Notes under the pieces: generated by a model
Database searches by the model: none
Seen by the model: the letters and a program-made list of their open reading frames with translations, nothing else
What the model was told of the DNA's origin: nothing
Source: Incurvaria masculella
Lineage: Eukaryota; Arthropoda; Insecta; Lepidoptera; Incurvariidae
Reading direction: 5' to 3'
DNA: 64,000 bases
Assembly (NCBI GenBank): GCA_946894095.1
Contig: OX335642.1
Span: 21,587,021 to 21,651,020 of the forward strand
Part shown: positions 1 through 13,200 of the stretch, one piece after another
Numbering within the stretch: position 1 is the stretch's first letter
How the letters are laid out: each line of letters starts with the position of its first letter
Translations under genes and position numbers: made by a program

Positions 1-1196
1 CTAAATAGCATCCTGTGAATCTCTTACGTGTTCTTACGTGTCGTTGAAACTAGAGAAAATCAGTAGTGAGCAAACTGACTCGCCGACTCTACCATTTTGG
101 TATGTAAAGTGGCTACACGATTTTCGGTTGGTACCTACTCGGTTGCTTGCATTCTCGCTTTATTTAGTGCGTGCGAATTGTGTATGTACATTCCTACGGC
201 AACTTCAACTCAATACATTGCTCACTTTGCTAGCATTATCGTTACTATCTTTAAAGCTACTGGTCTAATTTTCTATTGAACAATTTATAATGACGGCGCG
301 GTGGAACAATGTTTAATTCTGATTTTCTACTCTCTTATTACACCTGTTCCTATGTATGTGTACCATTTAGGAGAGCTTGGCAGGTGAATTTATTACATTT
401 TTGTGAATGTGAATTTTTACGTACAAAAGCCCCTCTGACCCTAAACATTTTTACAAACGAGGAGCCTGAACAAATCCTCCGCTTCGCTAGCACAAATCTT
501 TACAAATCTAAAATGTACCGAACTATGTTGCTCTTTCTCCTTACTGGCAATACCAAATTTCACCTGACTCAGATCGTAGGCAGGCGCAAAGATGAACCAT
601 TGCCATCTCTATCCATCGCCTGCGCTCCATTCGCCGTTAGAGCGAGTGGGGAAAAATGATGGAATCATTGCGCTTGATAAGTGGGACAAATTGCTGATGT
701 GCAGTTTCGCGAGCAGTTCATAAAGATAGACCGAATACGTCCGTTAATTTTTCATTTATTCATTATTAATAATTACGCGTGTTTAACTTCTTCAACTTAC
801 TTATTTATGTTCACCAAAACGGCGCTATTGTTTAATTTACAATAATTTGAGTTTTTATTACAAACCTTTGCATAATTTATTATGAAAACTAGTTGTTTTT
901 ATTTTAAGAGACCCTAAAATATCAGATTTACTTACTTATTCCGCTAAACTTTAAGGCAAAGCTCACAGCGTCCTCGAATACGCTGTTGTTGATGCTTGTG
1001 CAGAGCTAGGAGGGGGGTGTTTGTTTCTTGGAGTTAGGTCACGGGAAGGTGGACATTTTTGATACATCCGACCGAAAATCCGATCGACAGAAAACGAGTG
1101 ATTACATACGAAGCGTGAAAACATCGACATATCGAAGTGAGGAAACGTGAAGAAGGCGAGAGTGATGTGGATGAGTGAGCAGTGGTAGTGTATAGT
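1..1196 (+). promoter_or_regulatory. Upstream region and presumed 5' UTR of the MDM1-like gene
   Basis: AT-rich sequence before the first recognised exon. Positions 1-960 hold only short open frames with no recognisable domain. Positions about 1080-1196 are less AT-rich and run directly into the first candidate start codon, so they probably hold the 5' UTR. I see no TATA box at a convincing distance. The promoter assignment is inference from position only. Confidence 0.3.
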
Positions 1197-1271
1197 ATGG
1201 AGAGGAGCGCAGCGGTGACGGCAGAGAGCGCCGCCACCACCGGCGTGAGGCACGTCCGGTGGGCCACTGAT
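1197..1271 (+). CDS. Mdm1: MDM1-like exon 1 (start)
   Basis: ATG at 1197 opens 25 codons ending in RHVRWATD, followed by a good donor (GTGAGT at 1272), phase 0. It joins in frame to LHSEYRSTYRW of exon 2. The vertebrate protein also starts only a few residues before its first SEY motif, so a short first exon is expected. The start is the least certain part of the model, because a GC-rich island at 8.7-9.0 kb could be an alternative promoter. Confidence 0.55.
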
Positions 1272-4200
1272 GTGAGTATTATCCATAGAAAAATCCAGCG
1301 TAATTGTTTGCATCCGTGGGATCACGGATATCATGTACAACTTTCATTGCCGCTCCGACCATCGTTAATTGAATGCGATGGTGTCAACCTGAGCGGGATT
1401 CACCCTACCGATTAGTATTAACGTGGAATCCGAACCACAAACTACTAATCCCTTAGTCGGCTATTATATGTACGGGAAAGAGAAATGCAGTGGGCCCAAT
1501 TGTATTCTTCTAACGTGCCGGAACCCGCACAGCACAATGTTTATGATATGTATAAATGTATACATGTACATAGTATGATTTGTATGTCGAATTGACCGTG
1601 AAGCAGCATGGACACATTAATAAAAAAAATAAACTGTAATAAATAACTAGGAAACCTTTCGCGGGCTTTGCGCCACGAGAACTCCTTTGTTAGATTAGAG
1701 AAGTTTAAGTTTAAGATATTTGTTAGCGCGGCATTAGAACATCGATAGGTAAATAATAATGATAATAAAATACAATACCTTCACGGCTTATGTTGTAGAG
1801 TAAAAAAGGCGCGTCAAAGTCGTCAAAATTTGAACGCGAAGGACTTACTTTCATAGTCCTAAATCATTAAATGAATCCATAATACGATTTTCCGATTACC
1901 ATGTTAGCATATAGAGTGCTTATTTAGAAAACTAATTATACAAAACGATAGCATAAGATATTCCAGGAAACTAAGTTAATAATTTAGATTTTTGGCTTTG
2001 TTTAACCCAATTTTGTAGCGTTTTCTTAACAGATGCTTGAATTATTTGTTTTTATTTTTTAGTAATAATACTTGCCTAATGCAATGAATTTTCCAAATTT
2101 TTTTTTTTATGTATTTAAAAAGATTGAAATTATAAGTCTGGAAATCTTCGTCCAATAATATTGTCTAGGCTACTTACTATATAGGTAATCAATAGGTAGT
2201 TTTTTAGAACCGACTCACGATATTTTTGAGATTGGGGGATATTAAGCATTTGTGGAAAGACATTTTTGCCATTACGTTTATTACGGGTTACGCTCCTATT
2301 TCTCTCCCCCCCCCTCCTTCCGGCCCTTCCCTCCTCAGCCGCCTCCTCGTTGTTTTCTTCCGCCCGCGTGAGCGGGCGGGGGAAACGGCTTTTGGCGGTT
2401 TGCCTCTTGGCCGTGGTATGATACGCTGCCTGCTACTGCAGGCAGGTCTCTGGGGGGCCTTCTTCAGGCCACTTTTCTGGTCTTCCTTTTCGCTGCTGGT
2501 CTTCCCCACTGCAGGTCTACTCCGATAGTTCGTCTACCACGACGAGGTCGCGCGGGTACTTCTTTCTGCCGTCTGGCGGTCGGGCGTGGAGCGGTGTCAG
2601 TTCCCGTATGTGCGGGAACTGTGACGCGTCGACACGCTTGAACATCGACGTCGCCAGGCGGCCGATGAAGTCGTCCAGTGGCTCTATCTTCGCCTTGAGG
2701 TCCCTCGCAATCGTTGCGTTCCTCACGTAGCGGGGAGCGCCCGTGATGGTACGGAGCGCCAGGTTCTGTTGGGCGCGGACGTTCTTGCGTCGCGTCTCCG
2801 GAACCAGCGCGTACCACGCCGGCGCTGCGTACGTGAGGCGGGACCTCAGGTAGGTCTTATAAATCCCCAGCTTGGTAAGCAGAGGAAGCTTCGAAGAGAG
2901 CACTGGACGGAGTCGCGCCCGCGCGACTCGGGTCTGGTTGACCGCGTTCTTGCATTGGGTCTTGAGCGTGAGGCCGCGGTCGAAGGTGACGCCCAGGTAT
3001 TTGACCTGGGGGGACCAATCGATCGCTTCCCCGTTCAGCTTCAGCTGTGGTGGGTTCACGCCATAGCCGGTCACCATGGCCTGCGTCTTCCCGACGTTTG
3101 CCGTCAAGCGCCAGCATGCCAGCCATTCGGGCAGCTGGTCCAAGGAGCGTTGGATCTTCTTGGCTGCGTGGCGCTTGTTTTTGGACGTCGCAAAGTAGGC
3201 GGCATCGTCGGCAAACAAACCGAGCATCGCACCTGACTCCACGGGGATGTCGTCGGTGTACAGGGAATAGCAGGCCGGTGACAGGCAGCTTCCTTGCGGG
3301 ACGCCGGCCGCGATCGGGTGTTCGCGCGATGTCGCGTCCTCGACGGCGACGCGGAAGCGTCGGTCCCGAAGGAAGGAGGCTATGACGTGAATCACTCTGC
3401 GTGGTGTGGTGGAGTTGATGAGTTTGAACAGCAGGACGCACAAGACGGCGGCGCGGGCGTTGGAGGGGAGGGGAGGGGGAGTACCACTTAGTTATCTCAT
3501 TCGTTTTAATGGTGAGTTCCTTAAGGAGGCGCTATTTTAATGCCATTTCGTCTCCTGGAAGAAGTTTAGAGAGAATTCTGGTATAATATAAAAAATAACG
3601 CATGTAAGTGTTATTGCATTTAAAACATTGTTAGAAGTTAATGCACTTTATAAGTTATAGTGATTAAAGTCTGCTTACTGCTCCTACCGTAGAAATGGAA
3701 AGGCGAGCTCTGACGGTGTCAAAACGAAAAAATATAATTAATGTGTTTCGCGCCACCACCGCCGCGTTGAACTGGAGTAATATCAAACAAACTGATTCGA
3801 GGGTATATATGCAAACTATAGACTGGAAGATTACAGAGAAGCTGATTGACTTGTCTTGTCCAGTACAAAATTCAGATCCAACTGTGCAATCCAACAAGCA
3901 AAACTGATCCTCTGCCTGTTGACAAAGAGAACAATTGAGCGACTACACCATTTGCATGATGACGCATGAGAAGTAGAAAGTAGTAGCATGTAGTAGTAAA
4001 GACGCCTTTGGGCAGTTTTGTCCTTGTTTTGGATTGTTATTGTGATTTTATTTTTTCCATATTGCACAATAAATATTTAATGCATTCATTCATTTAAGTA
4101 TCTCTACCTATGTCGATAGTCGCGAACCAGAAGGTTCCGACCGATCCGCTAGATCCTACATCTATAAGGTCGATACTAAACTGTGAAATGCACAAGGTAT

Positions 4201-7200
4201 TTCCCCCAAAGTACAACCTGGGGTCCATCAAACGCAATGTGAAGAAGCACCCGGCCGGCTGGCAAGGTTGTCGCAGCCCTAACGAAGAGTTCGAAAGTCA
4301 ATGGGCATCGTCTCTCAGGTGAACTCCTGTTCATTGACATGAATATTACTGCGTAAGCACAGGCCATGCAACATAAATGGAGCAACAAAAGTGGTGTACA
4401 CCCGTGTATTATATTCTTCGGGGACACCACTTTGCCGCCAGACAGCCGCTCGCTGTCGTCATCCGCCTGTGCGTCGCTCGCCTCTGGCTAATAGGTAATA
4501 CGCCCAAAAATGTCCATTGCAACTGTGCAAGAATTAAATAAAAAACGCAAAGAAACATGGAATATCGGAAAACCGCAACAGGCAACAGAATTGTATGAAA
4601 GGGCATATCCTTACCTTTTACGTATCACTGCTCCGGTCGTACGCCATTTGTCACGCGGGGAATACTTGTAAAAGCAGCTTGATATCTAATTATATTTTCG
4701 AGACACTAAACGTGTTTTCCATCCAGTTCAATGTAGCCGTGCAATATAAGGAAGGTCCTGGCATGGCACCTAGTTCCCATGTGGTGTGTTGGGCTAATAC
4801 CATGACAGAACTTGTGGTATTAGCCATCCATGTCCAGTCACATAAAAAAAAACAATATATTTCATAACATAAAAATAATTGAATACGTGCTATCACTACA
4901 TCACTTGTATCAGTGTTTGTGTCGTGACATGCTAGAGGGCAAGGTCTCATTACTTCAGCAGGTAAGTACGGTCTGCCCCCGCTGTCGTAAAACGCGTAGT
5001 TACGGCACTGCGGAATGCAATATTGTCGTGTTATCTAAGTTTAGTGGCATGTATGTATCTATACATGATTGAATGTTCTGGCTGGATTGTATTCCCGCTT
5101 GCCGCCTCTGGCGCGCCGTCCGAGGCACTATTACTTATTCTATGCCCGAGGCCTGAGTGGCTATCACAGTATGTAAATATTATGTAGGGAATATGATATC
5201 GACAAGGCTCTCCCGAGGACGCCCTCCTCTCCCCCTCCCGGTCCGGACCTCCTGGCTGCTGCTGTCGAACCGAGACAACCCGAACTGTTTCACATTTTTC
5301 TCGCTTCATTAAATTCTGCGCCACCGCGATATCGAAGGGTTTGAGAATTCAATGTGAACTAAACCAATCTTTGTCAACAATCTCGCGTCCTCACAAGATA
5401 AAAATGTACGTTTCAGTAACATACAGTATTCAGAGTGGGCGGACTAACTTTAATTGGTCGGACTAAACAGGTTTTCCTATGGTTAGTCCGGTGCTAATCT
5501 CGTACTAAGTGTTGCCAGGTTCTCTCTGGATACCACTGTTAAATGTCAGGCAAAAGAGACAGAGAAAATATTAAACGTTTTATGAGGGTTCTATGAGGTG
5601 ATGGTCCGAATTTCACCGGTGACACTTAGTTCAGGTCACCTATTTTCCTAAAATATGGTTGAGAAAGGTACCGGCGGCGGCGTGATGCTCGTGAACGTGC
5701 GCGTCTGTGGGAATGGGCCTGCTCCAAGTGGCAACATAACATACGGTGGGAATAGTCTATGCAAATAAACTGGTATTTGTCATGAACGATTAACGGCATA
5801 CGGTATGAATTTTGATTTTCGTGAATTCTTTTTTGTTTTGAGTTTTAATGCTTCATCAATAATATTACAAGGAATTAAAATAATGTATGGTACACAAATA
5901 AGTACCCACAGTTATACGTATGTGGCAAACACTGTTGCAAACTTAGACCAAGTGGATGGTGAAAACATTTCCAGCTAAGTTTCTTGCCAGTTCTTCTTCG
6001 GTGTGTTTTGTTGAACTGGCAAATGTTAAACTATGACAAATTCGAGTGCAGTGTACGGATGGGATGATGTTTTTAAATAATAAACAATATGCATTGTAAC
6101 TAAATTCCTCATTCAGTAATCACTGCAGCCGATAGCGATACGCGGCGAACAATTTAAAATTGACAAGCTTTCAAAGCTAAGAAACAGAAAACATTCATGT
6201 ACATTAAATAAGTAATCTCATCACAAACATGTTCAAGCACCCGCCGCGCGACATGCCTTCCCCATCCAACGCCAGCGGTGCGCAGTAACCTAATCCGATA
6301 GTTTTGTCTCTGCGCAACCGTAAACCGTAGAAAATGCAAGTCTCGCAACGCAGTGTTTCCACCGCAAATAATTATGCGATCTTGCAATACCAAGTTTAGT
6401 TTTTTTAGTAAGTATCTATGGAGGCACCTATTGTTTGTATCTGTTTCCTAATTAGGTCAATCCTATCCACGGAGGATAGATCCTATCCAATCAAAGGTAA
6501 TCAAATATCTATAGTGATCGTGTCAGTTAAAACCATTTTTATTTCTATAATAAATACCTATAGGTAATGAACTTTATGAGAAAATTTGAGAACGTTGAGA
6601 GAGATGAGAAAAGTGGAATTAAACGAACAAAACTGATTCACAATGAAACATAGAAAAACTATTGTCATCAAATAGGTATGCATCTATTTTAATGATTCCA
6701 AGGAGATAATAATAAACAAGAATGAGGGAGTGTGAACTAGGACAGAGCGGTTAAATGGGTAGAGCAAGTTCGGAACTCCCTTGAACATTGGACAAGGTAC
6801 AATTTGAGTATTCATTTTACGTTTCTTGATAATACAAAAAAAAACAATAATTTAATGAGGCGAAGCGTTCTAGGCAACTCCTCACTCCATCTTACTGATA
6901 ATCGCTGATTTGAACACACCGTTGAGCATTAAAATATGAAGAAAACTTGGATTCAAGAAGAAGCGTTGAGTAGTTGTGCCGAGCGCTGCCCCCCCCCCCC
7001 ACACAATTGCCTCATCTGCATCACAAGTGCCTCGAGTTACGAGTTGGCGGCTTGAGGCAGGCAGCGGCCGCAGCGACAGTGCACACTGCTAAACTGAATA
7101 AGTAATGCTTGTTACGTGAAGTTGCTTGGAGAGTAGAAGTTGAGGCACAGAATAAGTAATAGAGGTCGAGGTGACACGGCTGGAACAGTGTTGACTGAGC

Positions 7201-10200
7201 GGCGAGGACGAAGATGCCATGGAGGATAATGAGGTGATCAAGTTCCATGCAACGGCTCGTGTCTGTTTCCTTAGTTAGATTAAGATTTCTTAATCTAACT
7301 AAGGAAACAGGCAGGCAGGCAGTTTCGGAAACTTTTCATATTAAATAAGTCAACTGAGATCTAAGTTTGTATGTTATAGTATTTTTGATATATTAACTTT
7401 CTAGCTGCGGTACCCGGCTCCGGTCGGGTCAATGTCGTTTTAGACTGATGTCGGTCTGAATTATTTCCTCGATAAAAAGTTGCCCAAAGGGCTGGTTCAA
7501 AAGGCTGGTTCACCTACCAAATATAATCATGATCGTTTGAGCAAATATGGCATGATTTAATTTTTTTTTTTTATTTGGGAAATCAACAGCTTACATATCT
7601 AGTACAATTTTTAAAAAATTAAAATTACCTTAAACTAAAGCCAATTACAGATTTCCTCTAATTACCTTTACAATTTTGTAGATTAATATAAGTAAGTAGG
7701 TAGTATAAAATGCGTGAAAAGAGAAAAAAGGAGAACAAGTGAAAATACATTGTAGTATACATTAAATTACATTACCTGCGCATGTTTGTGTAGGTAGGGT
7801 GAGTTACAAAAGTGTACGTGAGTGTGTAGGTGTGTGTGTGTGGGTGTGCGAGGGTGAGAGGGTTTGTGAGAGAGGCTGAGGGTGAGAGCGTGTGAGGGTG
7901 TGTATATTTGTATATATATTTATATACTTGCGTTGGAGTGATAGGGTTTGCTTGCAAGTGATTGTTTATAAATGAGTTGTCAATTCGTTGTATTACTCTT
8001 GTCTTTGCAATAGTAAGTGTTTTTTAATCATATTTTTAAAATTGCGTTTTGTAGTTGTAATGCGAATCATCCAATCATTCCCATTTAGATCTTCGTAAAT
8101 ATTTAGTGGCTATTTTTCCTAAATAATAAAGCATTGACCACCAGAACCATTATGCACTTGCACTGCTACATTGCATACCTAGTACGTAAGTAACGAAGGG
8201 GACCTAAACATTAACGTGGACTTCAAACCACAAGCAGCCTCAACATCGATAACGGTAACCCATCCCGAACCCAACTGCTCCCAGTAATGCTATATGTTGA
8301 TAAAAAGCGCATATAAATCGGGTGAGTGGGTCGCAAGTTATGTGAATTTCACATTCACCGCACACTCCTCTTTTAATAAAGCGTTATATTATGTAGCCTT
8401 TAAATTTTGAGTGGCTAATCTTAGAGACAAACCACATCTAAATCATTACCCGGTTCTAAAGTAATAGCATTTTATCCCCTGGTCGCACCTCTGGAGATTT
8501 AGCGTGATGCCAAGGGCGTAGTCCTAAGTTGCGGGAAATACCAAGCCATACTACGGTACAATATGCATCGAAATCTGATTATATTTGTTTAAAATATTTA
8601 CAAATTAAATACACAAACCTTCCTCATTGACCGCTCTTCCTATTAGTTAAACTGTATCAAAAATTCGTTGCGTGGTATCGAAGAAGTGCCGCCGCCGCCC
8701 TCCCCGTCCTTCAGCCACCGCCCTCCCGCTAGGGCGCAAATAGTTTATAATGTATGGGAAGCTTTAAAAAATTATATGTGTCTCTCACGTTTTTTCCCGA
8801 TTTCTTACATATTTAACCCCCTCCCTCCAGCCCTTCACCCCCCGCCCCCTCTGTCGACGTAGCTGTCGGCCATTGACTGCCCGGAGAGGTCTCCCACCCC
8901 ACAACGGCGGAGACATGGAAGTAGAGCGAAGTGAGTGTGTCGCCGCCCCGCCGCCGCCGCCGCCGCCGTCGTGACGCGACTCGGTGTCGCCTTTTTACAA
9001 ACACCCCTAAATGTTTTGCAAATAACGTAACCCACTAACACAGAAGTATTAAGCCAGTCATTAAACGTTGCGGTTTCATCAAACTCTGCAGACATTGTTC
9101 CTCTACACTTGCATGAAGTGACTGAAGCAGACGTGTGGCCCCTCCCCCGTTTCAGGGTTCCGTACCCAAAGGGTACCAAACGGAACCCTATTACTAAGTA
9201 ATTTGCATAAGGGTGTGGTGCTGGCGCAAGAACTAATGGAGGTGTGTCGTGTGTATGTTGGCAGCTGCACTCGGAGTACCGCAGCACGTACCGATGGCAC
9301 GAGTACAAGGGCGGGTCGACGGCGGCGGGCGCGGGGGGTGCGGGCGGGGGGGTCGTGCGACAACCTGCCCCGCAGCCACCCGCCTCGCTCCCGCACAGGG
9401 GTACGACTTTCTACTCTTTCACAATCTCAGAGTTATCATTATAATTATTACTCTGAGGTCACAAAACTCAATGCTCAATAATATTATTATAATTTATAAA
9501 TTGATTATTTTTATTTATATTATTTATTAATTTTATTATATTATTAAATATATAAAAGTTCCATAACAATATTATAATTAATTAATAATTAAATTGTTGT
9601 AAAACTAATTGAGGTACCTGGCTCCGCTCGGGTCAATGTCGTTTTGGGCTGATGTTGAACTGAATAATTTCCTGGATATTATGCGAGTCTCCCATATAAA
9701 CTTTAATTCCGTATTTCACCCATTCGAGTAAATGTTTTTACTGCCAAAGGTAGCCCTTGCCCTTCTCCAATGTCCATACTATCTCTATGCCCAAATTCAT
9801 AAAAACTGGTTCAGCGGTTAAGGCGTGAAAACGCAACAGACAGAGTTACTTACGCTTTTATTATATTAGTGTTTTAATAGGCGGTAGCTTACCCCGTCGA
9901 AATGCTGCGCTGCACGCGAGCTGCCAAAGGGCGTGGGTATATGGGTCAGGGAAGGGATAGGAACGCACCAAACCTTGGCGTGACACGCGGCGTCTCTTCG
10001 CCCGGTGTCAGCTGGCTGAAGCGCCCACGGTCGCACGCAACATTCGTTGCACTATATGCGTTCTCGATGCACTTTGCACTCACAAGGCCATCCACGACAT
10101 GTAGGCTATCCTAAATAGGCTTCTAGCACCGAAAACACGTGTCGTTGACCTACAACGAACCGATCAGTCCCGCCCGCTGGCATAGACTCCACTAAGAATG

Positions 10201-13200
10201 TGACAGCTACATAGTCACAGACAAAACAGTAACTCTGTGACTAAACAATTAGTATGAATTAAAAAAAAAAAATTCAATCAAAAATACTGTTAGCTGCACT
10301 TAATTAAAATATTACCATGTGTGTGAATGTTTTTTTTTTTTTGTGACTGGACATGGATGGCTAATACCACAAGTTCTGTCATGGTATTAGCCTAACACAC
10401 CACATCGGAACTAGGTGCTATGCCAGGACCTTCCTTATATTGCACGGCTACATTGAACTGGATGGAAAACACGGACAATTTTCATTGCCGCTTCGACCAT
10501 CGTTCATCCAATGCGATGGTACAAACCCGGGCGGGATAAACCCTACCACCTAGTAAGTAAGGAAGGGGACCTACAGCTTAACGTGGAATCCGAACCACGG
10601 CCAGCCTCTCTCAAGGGTCGAATGGTCACCCATCTAAGACCAGACCGGACCCAGCGTTGCTTAACTTCGGAGAGCGATCGCCGAAGTGTCGCGCCACTGG
10701 GCCTCATACATACTATGTTATTTTATTATCAGAAAGGGGTGTTAAATCACATGATGTGTCATTAAATAATTCGTCAGTGGATTAATACCAATGAGAAAAT
10801 TTCTCGTTGAGTAAAATACGCTTTGTCCACAAGAAACATTTTTAAAATTGGTGAGGTAGATGTTCTCGTCCACGAATTTTAATTTTCCCCTAAAGTTATA
10901 ATAGTATTAGGGCCCACATAGCCTAAAAGACCAACGAGCTGTTCGAGGTCGCCCGAGCGCATCACGAGCTCCAACTCATTGAGCACGTTAACTCGTCCGT
11001 TTCAGACATGTTCGGGGGGCGAGTGGAGCCGGCGATGCCGCGCCGCAAGAAGTACCCGGGCGTGGCCTACAAGACCAACGAGCTGTTCGACGCGAGCGCG
11101 GCGCCGCCCGAGCGCCTCACCAGCGTCGTCGCCGCCGCTGCTACCCTGGACCGCGCGAGGGTCGGGCTCTTGTTCTCTCATGTCAACTCATTTTCTATAA
11201 TATTCAATAATAATGTATTTTGTATTTTGACTCTTTGTTTACAGGTCACTGTAGTAGTTCATGACAGAAATAATCGTATTAAAACTAAATCGTACAGAGC
11301 TTTCACAACTTTTTCATGTTGCCACTGGAGTAGTGCATCGCTTTAAGGTCCCTACTTGCGGCGACGCTGGGTTCGGGTCTCCTCTTTCCCTAAAATATGG
11401 TTGATAGAGGCGATGGCTGTGCCTGGCGTGATGCTCGTGAACGGGTGCTGTTTGTGGGGACTGGCTTGCTCCAATTGGCAACATTCTAGATGGCGGGCAT
11501 GGTCTTTACTTATAAACTGATATTTGTCATGAACTGTTGCATATGACATGAATTGCTGATTCTCGTCAATTCATATTAATTTAGCGTGTTTATCTGTGAG
11601 TCTAAATACTTTTGTAAATTTAGACTAAGTGGACGTTAAAAAACAAACCAGCGGAGTTTCTTTCCAGTTCTTCTTCGCTGGGATTTCCCCGAACTGGCTA
11701 ATGATAAAATATGACAAATCCGAGTGCAGTGTACAGTCTATGGATGATGAATAAACAATAAACAACAATAAACAATAAACAATATGTTGTGCCTGTAGTT
11801 TTGCTATCCTGAAGTTTGCCGTACTGATTCTTGCTTTCCATTGTTAGGCTAACCCAAATAGCTGTGCATTATGCCTAGGAATCATGTCAGTTTTTGACAG
11901 CATTGCGAAAAATTGCCACTGTATCGTTGTCACACAATGTCTTATATTCAACCTTGACATACAATAACCGGTTATGACCAGTTGGATAACATAGTATCGC
12001 ATCTATCTATTCGGGTCACCTGGGTCCTCCGTCACACGAGCCTCTAAGCTGATATTCAGACTGCGATCTATGTTCATGCAGGGCTACTTGGTTGGCTCAC
12101 CGTGCATGTCTAACGTGTTTATCGCACGCATGCAGAGTGTGGAGCGGAACGACTCCCGCCCGGGCGCCGGCCGCCGCAGCAAGTCAGAGGGACCACGCCA
12201 GCCGCGGTGGACCGATACCGTCGAAACCAAGGTACATATTGAGATCATATAGAGTACTCTAGAAACCCCTGGATATTCGTATACCCACAGAATTTAGGGA
12301 TGGTTCCTTTAGTTCTGTAGTGTATTCATTAATGGACGTAAGTAGTGATTCCTTACATGCAATGTAATGTATCGGATACCATGAATGTTTGAGCTAACAG
12401 TTGAAACAAGTAAGCAAGAGGTGCGAAAAGCTTGCAAGGGTAGAACTCGGGAATGATGCCGGTTTAAAATAGAGTTGCTAGGGAGATCTTCAGAATTGGT
12501 GGTGTTTCGTTAAGTTTATGCGGCACAACTATGTAATTGGTGTACCATTTAAATGTTCTTGGGTATGCGGATGCTATAGTCCTGCTGTACAAATATAAAT
12601 GTTTGCAGTAAGAATGCAAAAAATAATAAACACATAATAATCAGCCTGATCATTTGGAATGGTAAACTGTATGGAAGAATTCTGATAAACAGAGTAAGTA
12701 GATTATTAGACTGAACTGACGGAAGGTAAAATCTTGTCCAAACAAGACTTAGATTTGATGTACGGATTAGGATAGTTCGCCAAGGCCTATTATTAAAAAT
12801 ATCCTTGCGAAAAACCAGAAAGCCGTCATAATCACTTAGAGGAAGTTCACGACTACTAAAGTCTGTGGACGACTCGGGCTATGTATGCTGTGAACAACAA
12901 GGTTATTTTCTCGTTGAAGGTGAACAATCACTATTTACAGGCGCTAAACTCTATCGATGTGGGTAGAACTGTAAGAGGATAAATGGCACACTAACCAACT
13001 GGCTCATCACGTCACGCTTCCTGCTGGTGTAGGGTCCGGCGACCGGCGCTGGGCTGGGCGAGCCGCTCGCCAGCAAGGAGGTCGAGGCGAGCACCGAGTA
13101 CCGCAACCAGTTCGCGTGGCCGAAGGACGCGGCGGAGGCGAGCGCGGGAGCGGCGGCAGCGCCGCGCAAGAGCTGTTCCATGGGCACGCTTCGGCTGGGC

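Noticed and set aside
38..659. Open frames of 76 and 116 codons at the left edge
   Set aside because: No recognisable domain, no codon bias different from intron, and the first uses a non-ATG start.
2226..3491. Plus-strand frames across the LINE
   Set aside because: Antisense shadows of the GC-rich reverse-transcriptase frame.
10605..10712. Independent 5S rRNA gene
   Set aside because: Only part of the 5S promoter region is present and it is fused to the SINE body and tail.
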